NCBI GenBank assembly: GCA_964550225.1
Contig: CAZJXT010000001.1
Coordinates: forward strand, 1-48,204
Origin: CAIXMG01 sp964550225
GTDB taxonomy: Bacteria > Patescibacteriota > Minisyncoccia > Phycocordibacterales > UBA1006
DNA length: 48,204 nucleotides
Direction: 5' to 3'
Position 1 is the stretch's first letter. Each line of letters opens with the position of its first letter. This document shows positions 32,388 to 40,425 of this stretch, one piece after another. A model generated the notes under the pieces. It saw nothing but the letters and a program-made list of their open reading frames with translations, ran no database searches and was not told the DNA's origin. Both the position numbers and the translations under genes were made by a program.

Positions 32388-33066
32388 GAATAAATTGTTC
32401 TTGAGCAATCATTGTAAGATTTGAAACAATCCAATACAGCGCAACAGCTCCAGGAACTGCATAGGCAAACAATGTGATCATGATAGGCATAGTATACTTC
32501 ATCGATTTTTGCATATTAGCCATCATTGCGCCCTGCATATCAGAGGTGTCTGGTTTTGTTTCAGGTGTTTGCATTGCAGGTGAATAATACATTTGTGCAA
32601 ATTGCGAAATTCCAGCAAGTATTGCAAGAATAATACTTTTAGCACTCATGTCTAATCCTAGAAACACTGTGTTCACCATTGCTGGTGCATGAACAAAACT
32701 ATAAAGACTTTCTGGGACAATAGTAGCCCCCGCAAGAAATACTCGATACAGTGCAATAATAACAGGAAGCTGAAGGAGGATCAGGAGACATCCAGCAAAC
32801 GGATTCGTCTTGTGCTCCTTGTACAATTCCATTAATTTTTGAGACTGTTCTTTTTGATCAGGGTATTTTTTTCTCAAGTCGTCTACAAGTGGCTGTAATT
32901 TCTTTTGTTCTATTTGTGAAACAATGGATTTATGTGACAGTGGGGCAAGTATTAATTTTACAAGTAACGTGAGTCCGATAACCGCAAGTCCGAGCGATCC
33001 TCCCAAAAGACCTGTGAGGACTACTAATGCATTATAAAGAGGGAGAAAAAAAATAGTATGAAACAT
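32365..33066 (-). CDS. yidC: membrane protein insertase YidC
   Basis: 233 residues, the short Gram-positive-type YidC/Oxa1 without the large periplasmic domain. Five hydrophobic segments are visible, starting with ALVVLTGLLGGSLGLAVIGLTLLVKLILAPLSHKS. The groove arginine of the family (R in VRL/VRG) is K37 here, keeping the charge. A charged cytoplasmic hairpin (IEQKKLQPLVDDLRKKYPDQKEQSQKLMELYKEH) and FAGCLLILLQLPVIIALYRV are family hallmarks. YidC inserts membrane proteins alone or with SecYEG. It belongs to the rpmH-rnpA-yidD-yidC group, but a TGT-extended TATACT box at 33083-33075, eight bases before the ATG, gives it its own promoter. Confidence 0.94.
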   Translation of the reverse strand: MFHTIFFLPLYNALVVLTGLLGGSLGLAVIGLTLLVKLILAPLSHKSIVSQIEQKKLQPLVDDLRKKYPDQKEQSQKLMELYKEHKTNPFAGCLLILLQLPVIIALYRVFLAGATIVPESLYSFVHAPAMVNTVFLGLDMSAKSIILAILAGISQFAQMYYSPAMQTPETKPDTSDMQGAMMANMQKSMKYTMPIMITLFAYAVPGAVALYWIVSNLTMIAQEQFILRKTKTQ

Positions 33067-33089
33067 AGGTTTTTAGTATAACATAACAA

Positions 33090-33311
33090 CTACAAAGGGT
33101 CAGTAAAATTCTTTTGCCAAGGATGGCATCGTAATATCCTCCATAATGCCAAAAACCACCCCTTGATTGCACCATATCGACATATTGATATTATTGCATA
33201 TTCTGAACAACTTGATGCGCCATGAGCATAGAACATACAACTATTAGGCAATATTGGCCGAAAAACAATTCTATAAAAATAAATAGGGGATAGTGCTATT
33301 TTTTTAAACAT
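33090..33311 (-). CDS. yidD: membrane protein insertion efficiency factor YidD
   Basis: 73 residues. FRPILPNSCMFYAHGASSCSEYAI, then YGAIKGWFLALWRILRCHPW is the YidD signature (CRFxPTCSEYA ... HGxxKGxxLxxxRxxRCHP). YidD is a small membrane-associated protein that aids YidC-dependent insertion. Three of its cysteines (SC-x8-SC and RC) are kept. It overlaps rnpA by 16 bases and is followed by yidC after 23 bases, the standard order near bacterial origins. Confidence 0.93.
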   Translation of the reverse strand: MFKKIALSPIYFYRIVFRPILPNSCMFYAHGASSCSEYAIISICRYGAIKGWFLALWRILRCHPWQKNFTDPL

Positions 33312-33625
33312 ATATCAACAAGATTTTGTTTAATCTCTTGAAAAGAAATATTTGTTTTATAAAAACTCTGTTTTGGAAAAACAGTAATGTATGAAACAGG
33401 TAATTGTTCTTTTATTGAACCTAGTATTTCATATACTACTCTTCGTGTTGCATTTCGAGCCACAGCTGTTTTCGCAATTTTCTGAGAAATAACCGCTGCG
33501 CATTTGGGGTTTTTTAAAGCGACATCATTATGAAAAACCACTCGAAAGAATTCATTTTGAAAAGTTTTCCCTCGAAGCACCTTGGGGAATTGTTTTGTTT
33601 CAATTCTATATTTTGAAGATAACAT
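33296..33625 (-). CDS. rnpA: ribonuclease P protein component
   Basis: 109 residues from the ATG at 33625. VISQKIAKTAVARNATRRVVYEIL contains the RNR motif (ARNATRR) that binds the P RNA; FFRVVFHND and YITVFPKQSF are the surrounding strands. RnpA assists the RNase P RNA in tRNA 5' maturation. A longer frame to 33697 would overlap the end of rpmH, whereas a TGT-extended TATACT box ends exactly six bases before 33625. The RNase P RNA gene itself is not in this window. Confidence 0.95.
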   Translation of the reverse strand: MLSSKYRIETKQFPKVLRGKTFQNEFFRVVFHNDVALKNPKCAAVISQKIAKTAVARNATRRVVYEILGSIKEQLPVSYITVFPKQSFYKTNISFQEIKQNLVDICLKK

Positions 33626-33631
33626 AGGGTA

Positions 33632-33640
33632 AGTATAACA
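33632..33640 (-). promoter_or_regulatory. extended -10 box of rnpA, leaderless spacing
   Basis: TGT-TATACT on the minus strand, six bases before the ATG at 33625. Confidence 0.65.
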
Positions 33641-33677
33641 AAAAAGGACCTTTGTGGGGTCTTTTTTGAAAATAAGA

Positions 33678-33812
33678 TTAAATAGCAACTTTTGCACGAC
33701 CTTTTTGTCGTCGTCGTCGAATCATGTTTCTTCCTCCTGAGGTTGCTTGGCGACCCAAGAATCCATGAGCTCGTGCTCGTTTTCGTTTGTGTGGGTTATA
33801 AGTAAATGACAT
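33678..33812 (-). CDS. rpmH: 50S ribosomal protein L34
   Basis: 44 residues, the usual size. Translation gives MSFTYNPHKRKRARAHGFLG then RQATSGGRNMIRRRRQKGRAKVAI, matching L34 (TYQPxxRKRxRxHGFxxRMxTxxGRxVLxxRRxKGRxxL). L34 is a basic peptide of the large subunit. It is the first gene of the minus-strand group divergent from dnaA. Upstream, TTGCAA and TAATAA with a 16-base spacer make a plausible promoter. Confidence 0.96.
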   Translation of the reverse strand: MSFTYNPHKRKRARAHGFLGRQATSGGRNMIRRRRQKGRAKVAI

Positions 33813-33901
33813 AATGATGGGATTATTACACAATTTCGTTTTTTTTGCAAGGAAATCTTTACATGTTTTTCATTATGTGTTTTTAAACAATGTACACATA
33901 G

Positions 33902-33948
33902 TTATCCACAGGTCTTTAGTGTATAATTTTTTGGTATACTTATCCACA
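33902..33948 (+). promoter_or_regulatory. dnaA promoter flanked by two DnaA boxes
   Basis: Consensus boxes TTATCCACA at 33902-33910 and 33940-33948. Between them, TGG-extended TATACT (33935-33940) is the -10 of dnaA. The second box covers the expected transcription start, so DnaA binding should repress the gene; DnaA autoregulation is well established elsewhere. Confidence 0.75.
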
Positions 33949-33951
33949 CTT

Positions 33952-35307
33952 ATGCATAACGACGCTCAAAAAACATGGAATCAGGCACTTGTTGACTTAG
34001 AACTCGTTGTTTCTAAGGGTAATTTTGCGACATGGTTCAAAAATACTCATGGTATTCGTATTGATGACGGTGTTTTCTATGTAGGTGTTCCTAATGAGTT
34101 CTATCGAGAATGGCTTTCGACTAAATTTCATAAAGAAATTTTGAAATCCCTCCGTCACCATAACGAACATATTAGAAATGTTGAATACACTATTTCTAAA
34201 AACTCTCCTGAGATTATCGATGTCAAAAAAACATCTCCATCGGAACAAGTTGTTCATGTAAAAGAGCTTCCTTTAGAGGTTGCAACGAATAAAAAAGACA
34301 ACTTGAATCCTAAATACACCTTTGAAAACTTCATTATTGGACCATTTAACGAGGTTGCATACTCTGCAGCCCAAGCAACTCTGCGTCAACCAGGAATTTA
34401 CAATCCATTATTTATTTATGGATCAACCGGTCTTGGAAAAACACACTTAATCCAAGCGGTGGGGAATGCCTTAAAGCAAAAAAATCCTCATATTTCAATT
34501 CTTTATACAAACTCTGAAAAATTCACGAATGATGTAGTGGGTGCAATGCAATCAGGTAAAATTACTTCTCTTAAAGAAAAATATCGAAGTTATGATGTGT
34601 TTATTATGGACGATATTCAATTCTTATCAGGGCGAGATAAAACCCAAGAAGAATTGTTTCACTTATTTAATATTTTCTTTGATAAAAATAGACAAGTAAT
34701 CTTTTCGTCTGATAAACACCCTAACCATATTCTTGGACTAGAAGATCGTTTAAAATCAAGACTTTCTCAGGGAATGATTATTGATATTTCAAAACCGGAA
34801 TATGAATCACGTATTGCTATTTTGCAAGCTAAGGCTCGTGAAAACGATCTCTCAATTTCCCCAGAAACACTTGATTTCATTGCCTCAAATGTCGAAGGTA
34901 ACATTCGGGAACTCGAAGGTATTTTTAACACCTTACTTGTTCAAATTCAAGCAAAACGACGTGATTTAAATATTAATGAGATAAAATCTCTGATAAAAAA
35001 CAATATTAAACCAAAGAAAAACGTTTCTACAGAAGATATTATTAAAACTATTGCTCATTTTTATAATATCGAAGAGTCTCTTATTTATGAAAAAACACGT
35101 CGTAAGGAAGTTGTTGCCGCACGGCAAGTTGCAATGTTTCTCCTTCGAGAAGATTTTAATATTTCATTTCCTCTCATTGGTCGTAAAATGGGTGGGCGAG
35201 ACCATACTACCGTCATTCACTCTTGTGACAAGATTAAACACGACCTTGAAACCGATGCGGGGCTCGCTCAAGAAGTTGAACAAATTCGATCAATGCTTTC
35301 AATGTAG
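33952..35307 (+). CDS. dnaA: chromosomal replication initiator DnaA
   Basis: 451 residues from the ATG at 33952. Domain I begins WNQALVDLELVVSKGNFATWF. The AAA+ domain III starts at YTFENFIIGPFNEVAYSAA, Walker A YGSTGLGKTHLIQAVGN, Walker B VFIMDDIQFL, sensor SRLSQGMIIDI. Domain IV carries the DnaA signature REDFNISFPLIGRKMGGRD and HTTVIHSCDKI, which reads the DnaA box. Domain II is short. The longer frame from 33814 would translate through the DnaA boxes and promoter. It melts the origin and loads the replicative helicase; its target boxes lie on both sides of the gene. Confidence 0.98.
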   Translation: MHNDAQKTWNQALVDLELVVSKGNFATWFKNTHGIRIDDGVFYVGVPNEFYREWLSTKFHKEILKSLRHHNEHIRNVEYTISKNSPEIIDVKKTSPSEQVVHVKELPLEVATNKKDNLNPKYTFENFIIGPFNEVAYSAAQATLRQPGIYNPLFIYGSTGLGKTHLIQAVGNALKQKNPHISILYTNSEKFTNDVVGAMQSGKITSLKEKYRSYDVFIMDDIQFLSGRDKTQEELFHLFNIFFDKNRQVIFSSDKHPNHILGLEDRLKSRLSQGMIIDISKPEYESRIAILQAKARENDLSISPETLDFIASNVEGNIRELEGIFNTLLVQIQAKRRDLNINEIKSLIKNNIKPKKNVSTEDIIKTIAHFYNIEESLIYEKTRRKEVVAARQVAMFLLREDFNISFPLIGRKMGGRDHTTVIHSCDKIKHDLETDAGLAQEVEQIRSMLSM

Positions 35308-35466
35308 TCTGTGGAAAAAGATGTTTATAATGTTTGTATAACTTGCGTATAAAAGGTCTTATAGGTTAGGGAAAACATACCCATCACTCTGTGTATAAAA
35401 AAATATTGTTTTTTTCTCCCCTATTCTCTACCACGTTATCCACAATACATTTTTATGTCTTTTATT

Positions 35467-35497
35467 AAAAAAACCATTATTTTATAATGGTTTTTTT
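35467..35497. terminator. terminator hairpin inside oriC
   Basis: A7 CCATTAT / ATAATGG T7, 14-base perfect arms and a three-base loop. It probably stops dnaA transcripts before the AT-rich element. Confidence 0.85.
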
Positions 35498-35618
35498 AAT
35501 ATCCCCACTATCCACACCCCTAATAGTAATAATAATTTATATATATATAAAATTTAAATAAGAAACCTATTGAGTATTTTTTACTCATAAAAATCATCAG
35601 TTGAAATCAAGTCTCTTG

Positions 35619-35627
35619 TGCTATACT
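35619..35627 (+). promoter_or_regulatory. extended -10 box of dnaN, leaderless spacing
   Basis: TGC-TATACT ending six bases before the ATG at 35634; TTGAAA at 35601-35606 is a possible -35 with a short 15-base spacer. Confidence 0.65.
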
Positions 35628-35633
35628 AAAAAC

Positions 35634-36734
35634 ATGAAAGCTGAATGTCTTATTGAAAAACTTAAAAATACGGTTTCGCAAATCGAACGAGTTTCTGGTA
35701 AGAATCTAACATTACCCATTCTTGGATCACTGTTTATTGAAACAGGTGATTCTTGTTTAATAGTACGAGCAACTAATTTAAACATTGGTGCAGAAATATC
35801 AATTCCTGCAAAAATATTAGAATCAGGCTCTGTTGCTGTACCTGCAAACCTTTTTGCTCAGATTTGTAGCGGGTTACAAGGAGATACACCAGTAACCCTC
35901 ACTGTTTCAAATGAAAACCTAGTTATTCAAACAAAAACAGCAAAAATGACCATTAAATCAATGTCTGCTGATGATTTCCCAACAATTCCCCATGTACAAT
36001 CGTCAGATATTTTTGAAATTCCTGCAGAGCAATTTATTTTAGGGGTAAAAGCGGTTGCTTATGCAGCAGCAACATCTGATATCAAGCCTGAAATTTCAAG
36101 TATTTATATCTACCCAGATCAAGAAAATTTGGTATTTGTTGCAACTGATGCGTTTCGACTTGCTGAGAAAAAAATAAAGGTAAAAAACCTTGTTGCTTTT
36201 CCAGAAATATTACTTCCAGTAAAAAACATTCCGGAAATTATTAGAATTCTTGATACCGTCTCTGGAAATGTGCAGGTTGCGGTTGCTGAAAATCAAATAT
36301 CATTTAGTAATGAAATGATTTATTTAACCTCTCGACTAACAGGTGGATCATATCCAAATTATCGACAAATTATTCCCAAAGAAAGCAAAACACAGATTGT
36401 TGTGTTGAAATCAGATATTCAAAACATCCTACGATCACTTACGGTATTTTCTGATAAATTTAATCAAATTGATCTTGTGGTTAATCCGGCTGAAAAAATA
36501 TGCACGGTCACCTCTCGAAATAACGACACGGGTGAAGGAATTATTACCATCGAAGCAGCATTGTCAGGAAGTCCTTTAGAAACAAGGATGAATAACCGAT
36601 ATATCAATGATGCCTTGCAATCAATTACCACAGATTCAGTAACCTTTTCATTTACCGAACCAAATAAGCCGATGATTATTCAAGGAGTTGGAGATACATC
36701 GTTTCTGTATTTGGTAATGCCGATGAATCGATAA
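35634..36734 (+). CDS. dnaN: DNA polymerase III beta subunit (sliding clamp)
   Basis: 366 residues, the usual clamp length. The three repeated clamp domains are readable: RVSGKNLTLPILGSLFIE, then AAATSDIKPEISSIYIYPDQENLVFVATDAFRLAEKKI, and RYINDALQSITTDSVTFSFTEPNKPMII with the C-terminal LVMPMNR. The ending (Y-L-V-MPMN-R) is the conserved hydrophobic-pocket edge. It forms the ring dimer that tethers polymerase III. The start at 35634 is set by the -10 box. The usual recF is absent downstream; a small DUF721-like gene follows after six bases. Confidence 0.97.
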   Translation: MKAECLIEKLKNTVSQIERVSGKNLTLPILGSLFIETGDSCLIVRATNLNIGAEISIPAKILESGSVAVPANLFAQICSGLQGDTPVTLTVSNENLVIQTKTAKMTIKSMSADDFPTIPHVQSSDIFEIPAEQFILGVKAVAYAAATSDIKPEISSIYIYPDQENLVFVATDAFRLAEKKIKVKNLVAFPEILLPVKNIPEIIRILDTVSGNVQVAVAENQISFSNEMIYLTSRLTGGSYPNYRQIIPKESKTQIVVLKSDIQNILRSLTVFSDKFNQIDLVVNPAEKICTVTSRNNDTGEGIITIEAALSGSPLETRMNNRYINDALQSITTDSVTFSFTEPNKPMIIQGVGDTSFLYLVMPMNR

Positions 36735-36740
36735 TGGTTT

Positions 36741-37001
36741 ATGGAATTTAATCTCAAAGACTATCTTAAAAAATTTGAACAGTTTTTACCTCTTGAGACT
36801 CAAATAAAAAACGCGACGATCAAAGCAGTCTCTGATGTGCTCCACATATCGCTTGAGAGGCAAAAAATTGCCGTTTCTAGAACCAATATCTTCATTACCG
36901 CCCCATCAGTAGTAAAATCAGAAATAGGTCTTAAAAAGGCAAAAATTTTAGAAAAAATTCGAGAGCAGTTACCAGGAATTGTGATTGATAATGTTCAGTA
37001 G
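36741..37001 (+). CDS. small DUF721/DciA-like protein
   Basis: 86 residues. The C-terminal half, VLHISLERQKIAVSRTNIFITAPSVVKSEIGLKKAKILEKIREQL, follows the DUF721 pattern (strand, strand, then V.S....EL..+K..IL..L). DUF721 includes DciA, the ancestral loader of replicative helicase in bacteria without DnaC/DnaI. The position directly after dnaN (six-base gap), where many genomes have recF then a DUF721 gene, supports this. It is short (DciA is usually 100 residues or more) and the match is by eye only. Confidence 0.5.
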   Translation: MEFNLKDYLKKFEQFLPLETQIKNATIKAVSDVLHISLERQKIAVSRTNIFITAPSVVKSEIGLKKAKILEKIREQLPGIVIDNVQ

Positions 37002-37017
37002 ATAAAATAAATAAAAT

Positions 37018-37043
37018 AAAAACCCACCGAAAGGTGGGTTTTT
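37018..37043. terminator. bidirectional terminator
   Basis: AAAAACCCACC / GGTGGGTTTTT with GAAA tetraloop, between convergent genes. Confidence 0.92.
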
Positions 37044-37061
37044 GTAAATAAGATAAATAAA

Positions 37062-37826
37062 TTACTCAAAATACTCCTCATGTTCTCCGTTTTTGAAAAT
37101 CCAAACATTGTTCCAAAACACACTTTTGTTTGTTGTTTGATAAATATATATCGTCCATATATTTATATGTAAACCAAGATGTTTTTTTACAAAATGAATA
37201 CCTTCACAAGTAGGTCTTTGACAGGTTGCAGGTATAAACGAAACGAGATTTTTGATACCGCTTTTTTCTAATTCAACTAAAAATGGTACAAACTCCTGAG
37301 CACAACCATTCTTTAAAGAACAAGTGCTTCTGAATTTTGTATCAAACTTATTCCGTAGTCGCGATTCACTGAAGTGAAGTTTTGATTTAAAAACTCGGCA
37401 TTCTGATGATGGTTTCAAAAAAACATCATCAGTAAAACCATTTTTTGAGATTAGGTCGCTGTATATTTTAGGAACCTCATCTTTTTCATAGTAATGTTTT
37501 CTAAAAACATTCGGATCTTTGTTATCAGGATCATTTTTGGGTACCTTTTGCCAATCGTTAACCAAAGAAATAAGTTTTGACTGCGGATTTGCTTTTAAAA
37601 GATGTAGTCCGGCCAAAAATGTTTCCATTGGAAATTCTGAAGAATAAGGATCCGTTTTTAATTCGTTTTTAAGAGAAACATTTTTAATTTCTTGATAAAT
37701 ACCAGGTATTAATATGTTATTATCAGGAACAAGTTGATAGTGTCCACACATAATACCAATAGAACCAGTAGATGTTTTTAATTGATTATTTAAAAAATGA
37801 ATGAGTGCAGTTTTACGGTTTTTCAT
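37062..37826 (-). CDS. hypothetical protein with cysteine pairs
   Basis: 254 residues, not recognised, no signal peptide or membrane helix. The N-terminal half has NNILIPGIYQEIKNV and FLAGLHLLKANPQSKLISLVNDWQKVP. The C-terminal half has cysteines at SECRVFKSK, RSTCSLKNGCAQEFVPFLVELEKSG and PATCQRPTCEGIHFVKKHLG, then beta-like IWTIYIYQTTNKSVFWNNVWIF. Clustered CxxxxxC and CxxxxC pairs could bind metal. The AT-rich upstream region has no box at leaderless spacing, unlike most genes here. It begins the variable-looking 37-42 kb cassette. Confidence 0.55.
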   Translation of the reverse strand: MKNRKTALIHFLNNQLKTSTGSIGIMCGHYQLVPDNNILIPGIYQEIKNVSLKNELKTDPYSSEFPMETFLAGLHLLKANPQSKLISLVNDWQKVPKNDPDNKDPNVFRKHYYEKDEVPKIYSDLISKNGFTDDVFLKPSSECRVFKSKLHFSESRLRNKFDTKFRSTCSLKNGCAQEFVPFLVELEKSGIKNLVSFIPATCQRPTCEGIHFVKKHLGLHINIWTIYIYQTTNKSVFWNNVWIFKNGEHEEYFE

Positions 37827-37969
37827 ATGAAATTGTTTAGATTTATGATAAAGAATACAAAACTTTTTAATTTTTGTGTTTTATGATATAAATTAAGAAC
37901 AGAACAGGTATTATAAAACAAGGTTTTATTAAAAATAATATAAATTTGTTCGTAATAAGTAACAAAAAT

Positions 37970-38758
37970 ATGTATGAATTAGCAGAAAAATTAGAACTTG
38001 TTGGTCTGAATCAAAAAGAGTCTCGCATCTATGCTTATTTACTATCGGTTCCAGGCGCATATCCTTCTGATATTGCTGAAAAAACAAAAATAAACAGAAG
38101 TACTACCTACAAAACTTTGACATCTCTTGCAATAAAAGGACTGGTTGCAGAAATTGAAAAAGGCAAGAAGATTTTTTATCGAAGTGAAAATCCAAAGAAG
38201 TTAAAATACTTGGCAAAAAATAGAATAATGCAGGCAGAGTTAATGAATGATCGGATTGAAAAAATATCACCGATCTTAGAAGGTGTTTTTAATAAAGCGT
38301 CCGGAAGACCAGGTGTTACTTATTATGAAGGAAAGGATGCGGTTGTTAATGCATACATGAGTCATGTTCAGGTTGAAAAAGGATATCAAATGCTTGCTTT
38401 CGTAAGCGTCGTTGATCTTAAAGATTTCCTACCAACAAAACAGTTTAAATTTTATATCAAGGAAAAAGAAAGGTTGGGTATTACAGCAAAAGGTATTACA
38501 TCAACACATTCTTATAGTTATCAATTTTCTGAAGATATGTTTTTAGGAATTAATAAAAAAATATGGCCAGAATTTCACTATATTAAAGAAGACTTATTTA
38601 ATTTTCCTGGAGAAATAACACTATTTGATAACAATAAAATATCAATTGTAAAATTTGATACATTACAACCAATTGCTGTAATTATTGAGGATCAAATGAT
38701 TTATGATGTTTTAAAAGCAATTTTTAATATCGTTTGGAATTACGGCAGTAGTAAGTAA
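37970..38758 (+). CDS. TrmB-like transcriptional regulator
   Basis: 262 residues from the ATG at 37970 (MYELAEKLELVG); an in-frame ATG at 37946 adds eight residues. The winged helix is typical of the TrmB/Rv-type family: LVGLNQKESRIYAYLLSVPGAYPSDIAEKTKINRSTTYKTLTSLAIKGLVAEIEKGKKIFYRSENP. Residues 75-100 form a coiled coil, and the C-terminal part (YYEGKDAVVNAYMSHVQ ... IVKFDTLQPIAVIIEDQMIYDVLKAIFNIVWNYG) is the effector domain seen in archaeal and CPR TrmB-like proteins. TrmB proteins usually sense sugars; the ligand here is unknown. Convergent with a second paralogue. Confidence 0.8.
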   Translation: MYELAEKLELVGLNQKESRIYAYLLSVPGAYPSDIAEKTKINRSTTYKTLTSLAIKGLVAEIEKGKKIFYRSENPKKLKYLAKNRIMQAELMNDRIEKISPILEGVFNKASGRPGVTYYEGKDAVVNAYMSHVQVEKGYQMLAFVSVVDLKDFLPTKQFKFYIKEKERLGITAKGITSTHSYSYQFSEDMFLGINKKIWPEFHYIKEDLFNFPGEITLFDNNKISIVKFDTLQPIAVIIEDQMIYDVLKAIFNIVWNYGSSK

Positions 38759-38761
38759 ATA

Positions 38762-38791
38762 AATAAAAACCACTGAGAAGTGGTTTTTATT
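38762..38791. terminator. bidirectional terminator
   Basis: AATAAAAACCACT / AGTGGTTTTTATT with GAGA loop, between convergent regulator genes. Confidence 0.88.
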
Positions 38792-39538
38792 TTATATTTT
38801 GGAATTTTCTCCAAGCGAATCCCATGTAAAATCAAATAAACCTTTTATCATCTGAGTAAAAACAGGAGAATCAATAATAATAGATTCCAGTTTTTCTTTA
38901 TTGAATATAAATAAAGCAACCTTATCTCCATAAATAGTTAAGTCACCAGTAAAGAGATATTTTTCAGGCATTGCACGTACTTCTTGTCCGGAGTCCGACC
39001 GTAGGTGCTGATGTCCATTGTGTACAATAAGTTTTGCAAACACTTGAGACCTTCTTCGTCGTTCAATCCATTGAGGGAAATATTTAGGAAGTACCGAATA
39101 GAGATCTGTGTGAGAAATAGCGAAGACAAATTGAGGCTTGTTTGTTTCAAGATAAGAAATAATATCCTCCCAAACCGTTTTCAAACCTTCTTTACCTGTA
39201 AAAAGCCTTACAGATGAATCTTTTTCTTTAGAAAAATGAGCCACTTGTTTCAAAAGAGGTAACAACTCATCCAAAACAACCTTCTTTTGTTCTAAAAGAA
39301 GTGGAAATTGTTGAATACTTTCAGAAACCCAATATTGTGTTTTATTTTTTCGAAACGAAGAAACAAGCGATTGTTGTTTTAATTCGTTAAGTATCGAATA
39401 AGTAGTAGTCCTAGGAATGTTTAATGCTCGAGATATCTCCAAAACAGTATCCTCCATTTTTTCAAGAAGATAGAGGTACACTTTCGCATGACGTTCTGAT
39501 AGTCCGTATTTTGTAAGAAGGTTAATAATATTCTCCAT
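38792..39538 (-). CDS. TrmB-like transcriptional regulator (second copy)
   Basis: 248 residues with the same architecture as the 37970 product: winged helix LTKYGLSERHAKVYLYLLEKMEDTVLEISRALNIPRTTTYSILNELKQQSLVSSF, a coiled-coil hinge, and an effector domain with VRLFTGKEGLKTVWEDIISYL and GDKVALFIFNKEKLESIIID. The two share layout but are clearly diverged, so not a recent duplication. Divergent from the methyltransferase-thyA-LOG group across 132 bases that contain TGTCT-N7-AGACA (39547-39563), a possible operator, suggesting it controls that group. Confidence 0.82.
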   Translation of the reverse strand: MENIINLLTKYGLSERHAKVYLYLLEKMEDTVLEISRALNIPRTTTYSILNELKQQSLVSSFRKNKTQYWVSESIQQFPLLLEQKKVVLDELLPLLKQVAHFSKEKDSSVRLFTGKEGLKTVWEDIISYLETNKPQFVFAISHTDLYSVLPKYFPQWIERRRRSQVFAKLIVHNGHQHLRSDSGQEVRAMPEKYLFTGDLTIYGDKVALFIFNKEKLESIIIDSPVFTQMIKGLFDFTWDSLGENSKI

Positions 39539-39546
39539 ATTTCATA

Positions 39547-39563
39547 GATGTCTCAAAAAAAGA
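39547..39563. promoter_or_regulatory. inverted repeat, possible TrmB-like operator
   Basis: TGTCT-CAAAAAA-AGACA just upstream of the 38792-39538 regulator gene, in the divergent intergenic region. Confidence 0.35.
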
Positions 39564-39658
39564 CACATTTATATTCTATAATATCTTTATAAATAAAGCA
39601 AATATTAGAAATATTATAAATAATGACTAAAAAATAGTACAATACTTGAAATATGTTG

Positions 39659-39664
39659 TAAAGT
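39659..39664 (+). promoter_or_regulatory. -10 box, leaderless spacing
   Basis: TAAAGT ending six bases before the ATG at 39671. Confidence 0.45.
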
Positions 39665-39670
39665 ATTTAT

Positions 39671-40423
39671 ATGAATAAAGATATAAAAACAAACAATAAA
39701 GAAGCGTGGAATTCATTATATGGACAAAAATATCTTTCAGGGGGTTCGGCACTACCAGCATGGGGTATCACATCAATTGGTTCTGATATAACCCCAAAGA
39801 TTATAACTATTAATAATAAAACAATCTTAGAACTAGGTTGCGGTGACGGACAATCCGTTGAGTATATTTTAAAAAATAAACCAAAACAGTATGTCGGTAT
39901 TGATATATCAGAAGAAGCTATTAAAAAATCAAAAGAAAAATACCAATCAGAACTAGTTCATTTTATCCAAGGTGATATTTCTAAAAAACTACCATTTGCA
40001 GATAATTCATTTGATGAGGTTATCAGTATTTATGGGTTAGGGTGGTCAGAAAATATTGAATTTACCGTACAGGAAATCTATCGCGTATTAAAACCTGGTG
40101 GGAAAATAACATTTAGTTGGGATCATTATCTAGCGAGAGTGGTCGGAGAATCTGATGGAAAAATATTTTTTCAGGGATCATATAACGAAGAAAATCCAAC
40201 CGTTCGTTTTAATTGGAATCAAACAGGTTATAACATTACTTCTTTTCAGGCGAAACCAAGTACGTGGATAAATCTTTTCTTAACAAAAGGATTTCATTTA
40301 CAACATTTTTATGAACTCTCAGCTGATATTAAAAACCAAACAGATCACTCGTTTTCCCAAATCTATTCACTCAGTCGTAGTGAAAAGATCCCTTTTACTT
40401 TATTAATGCAATTTATAAAATAA
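39671..40423 (+). CDS. class I SAM-dependent methyltransferase
   Basis: 250 residues. Motif I TILELGCGDGQS (near residue 50), strand 2 YVGIDIS, motif GDISKKLPFADNSFDEVISIYGLGW, and post-motif VYRVLKPGGKITFSWDHY-like segment (EIYRVLKPGGKITFSW). The C-terminal 80 residues are hydrophilic and family-specific. The substrate is unknown. The stop is only two bases before the thyA start, so the two are one transcription unit. Its placement between a TrmB-like regulator and thymidylate synthase could point to nucleotide or base modification, on context only. Confidence 0.82.
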   Translation: MNKDIKTNNKEAWNSLYGQKYLSGGSALPAWGITSIGSDITPKIITINNKTILELGCGDGQSVEYILKNKPKQYVGIDISEEAIKKSKEKYQSELVHFIQGDISKKLPFADNSFDEVISIYGLGWSENIEFTVQEIYRVLKPGGKITFSWDHYLARVVGESDGKIFFQGSYNEENPTVRFNWNQTGYNITSFQAKPSTWINLFLTKGFHLQHFYELSADIKNQTDHSFSQIYSLSRSEKIPFTLLMQFIK

Positions 40424-40425
40424 TT

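Larger units (their letters stand above)
35308..35633. other. oriC: oriC, replication origin region
   Basis: 326 non-coding bases between dnaA and dnaN. DnaA boxes: TTATCCACA at 35436-35444 (plus), TTATACACA at 35398-35390 (minus), and one-mismatch copies TTTTCCACA at 35318-35310 (minus) and CTATCCACA at 35508-35516. An A/T-only stretch (about 35521-35560, with an ATATATATATA core) is the probable unwinding element. With the two boxes upstream of dnaA this is a typical bipartite bacterial origin layout. A terminator hairpin sits inside it. Confidence 0.82.

Noticed and set aside
33814..33951. N-terminal extension of DnaA by 46 residues
   Set aside because: It would translate the DnaA boxes and the dnaA promoter; the family N-terminus begins at 33952.
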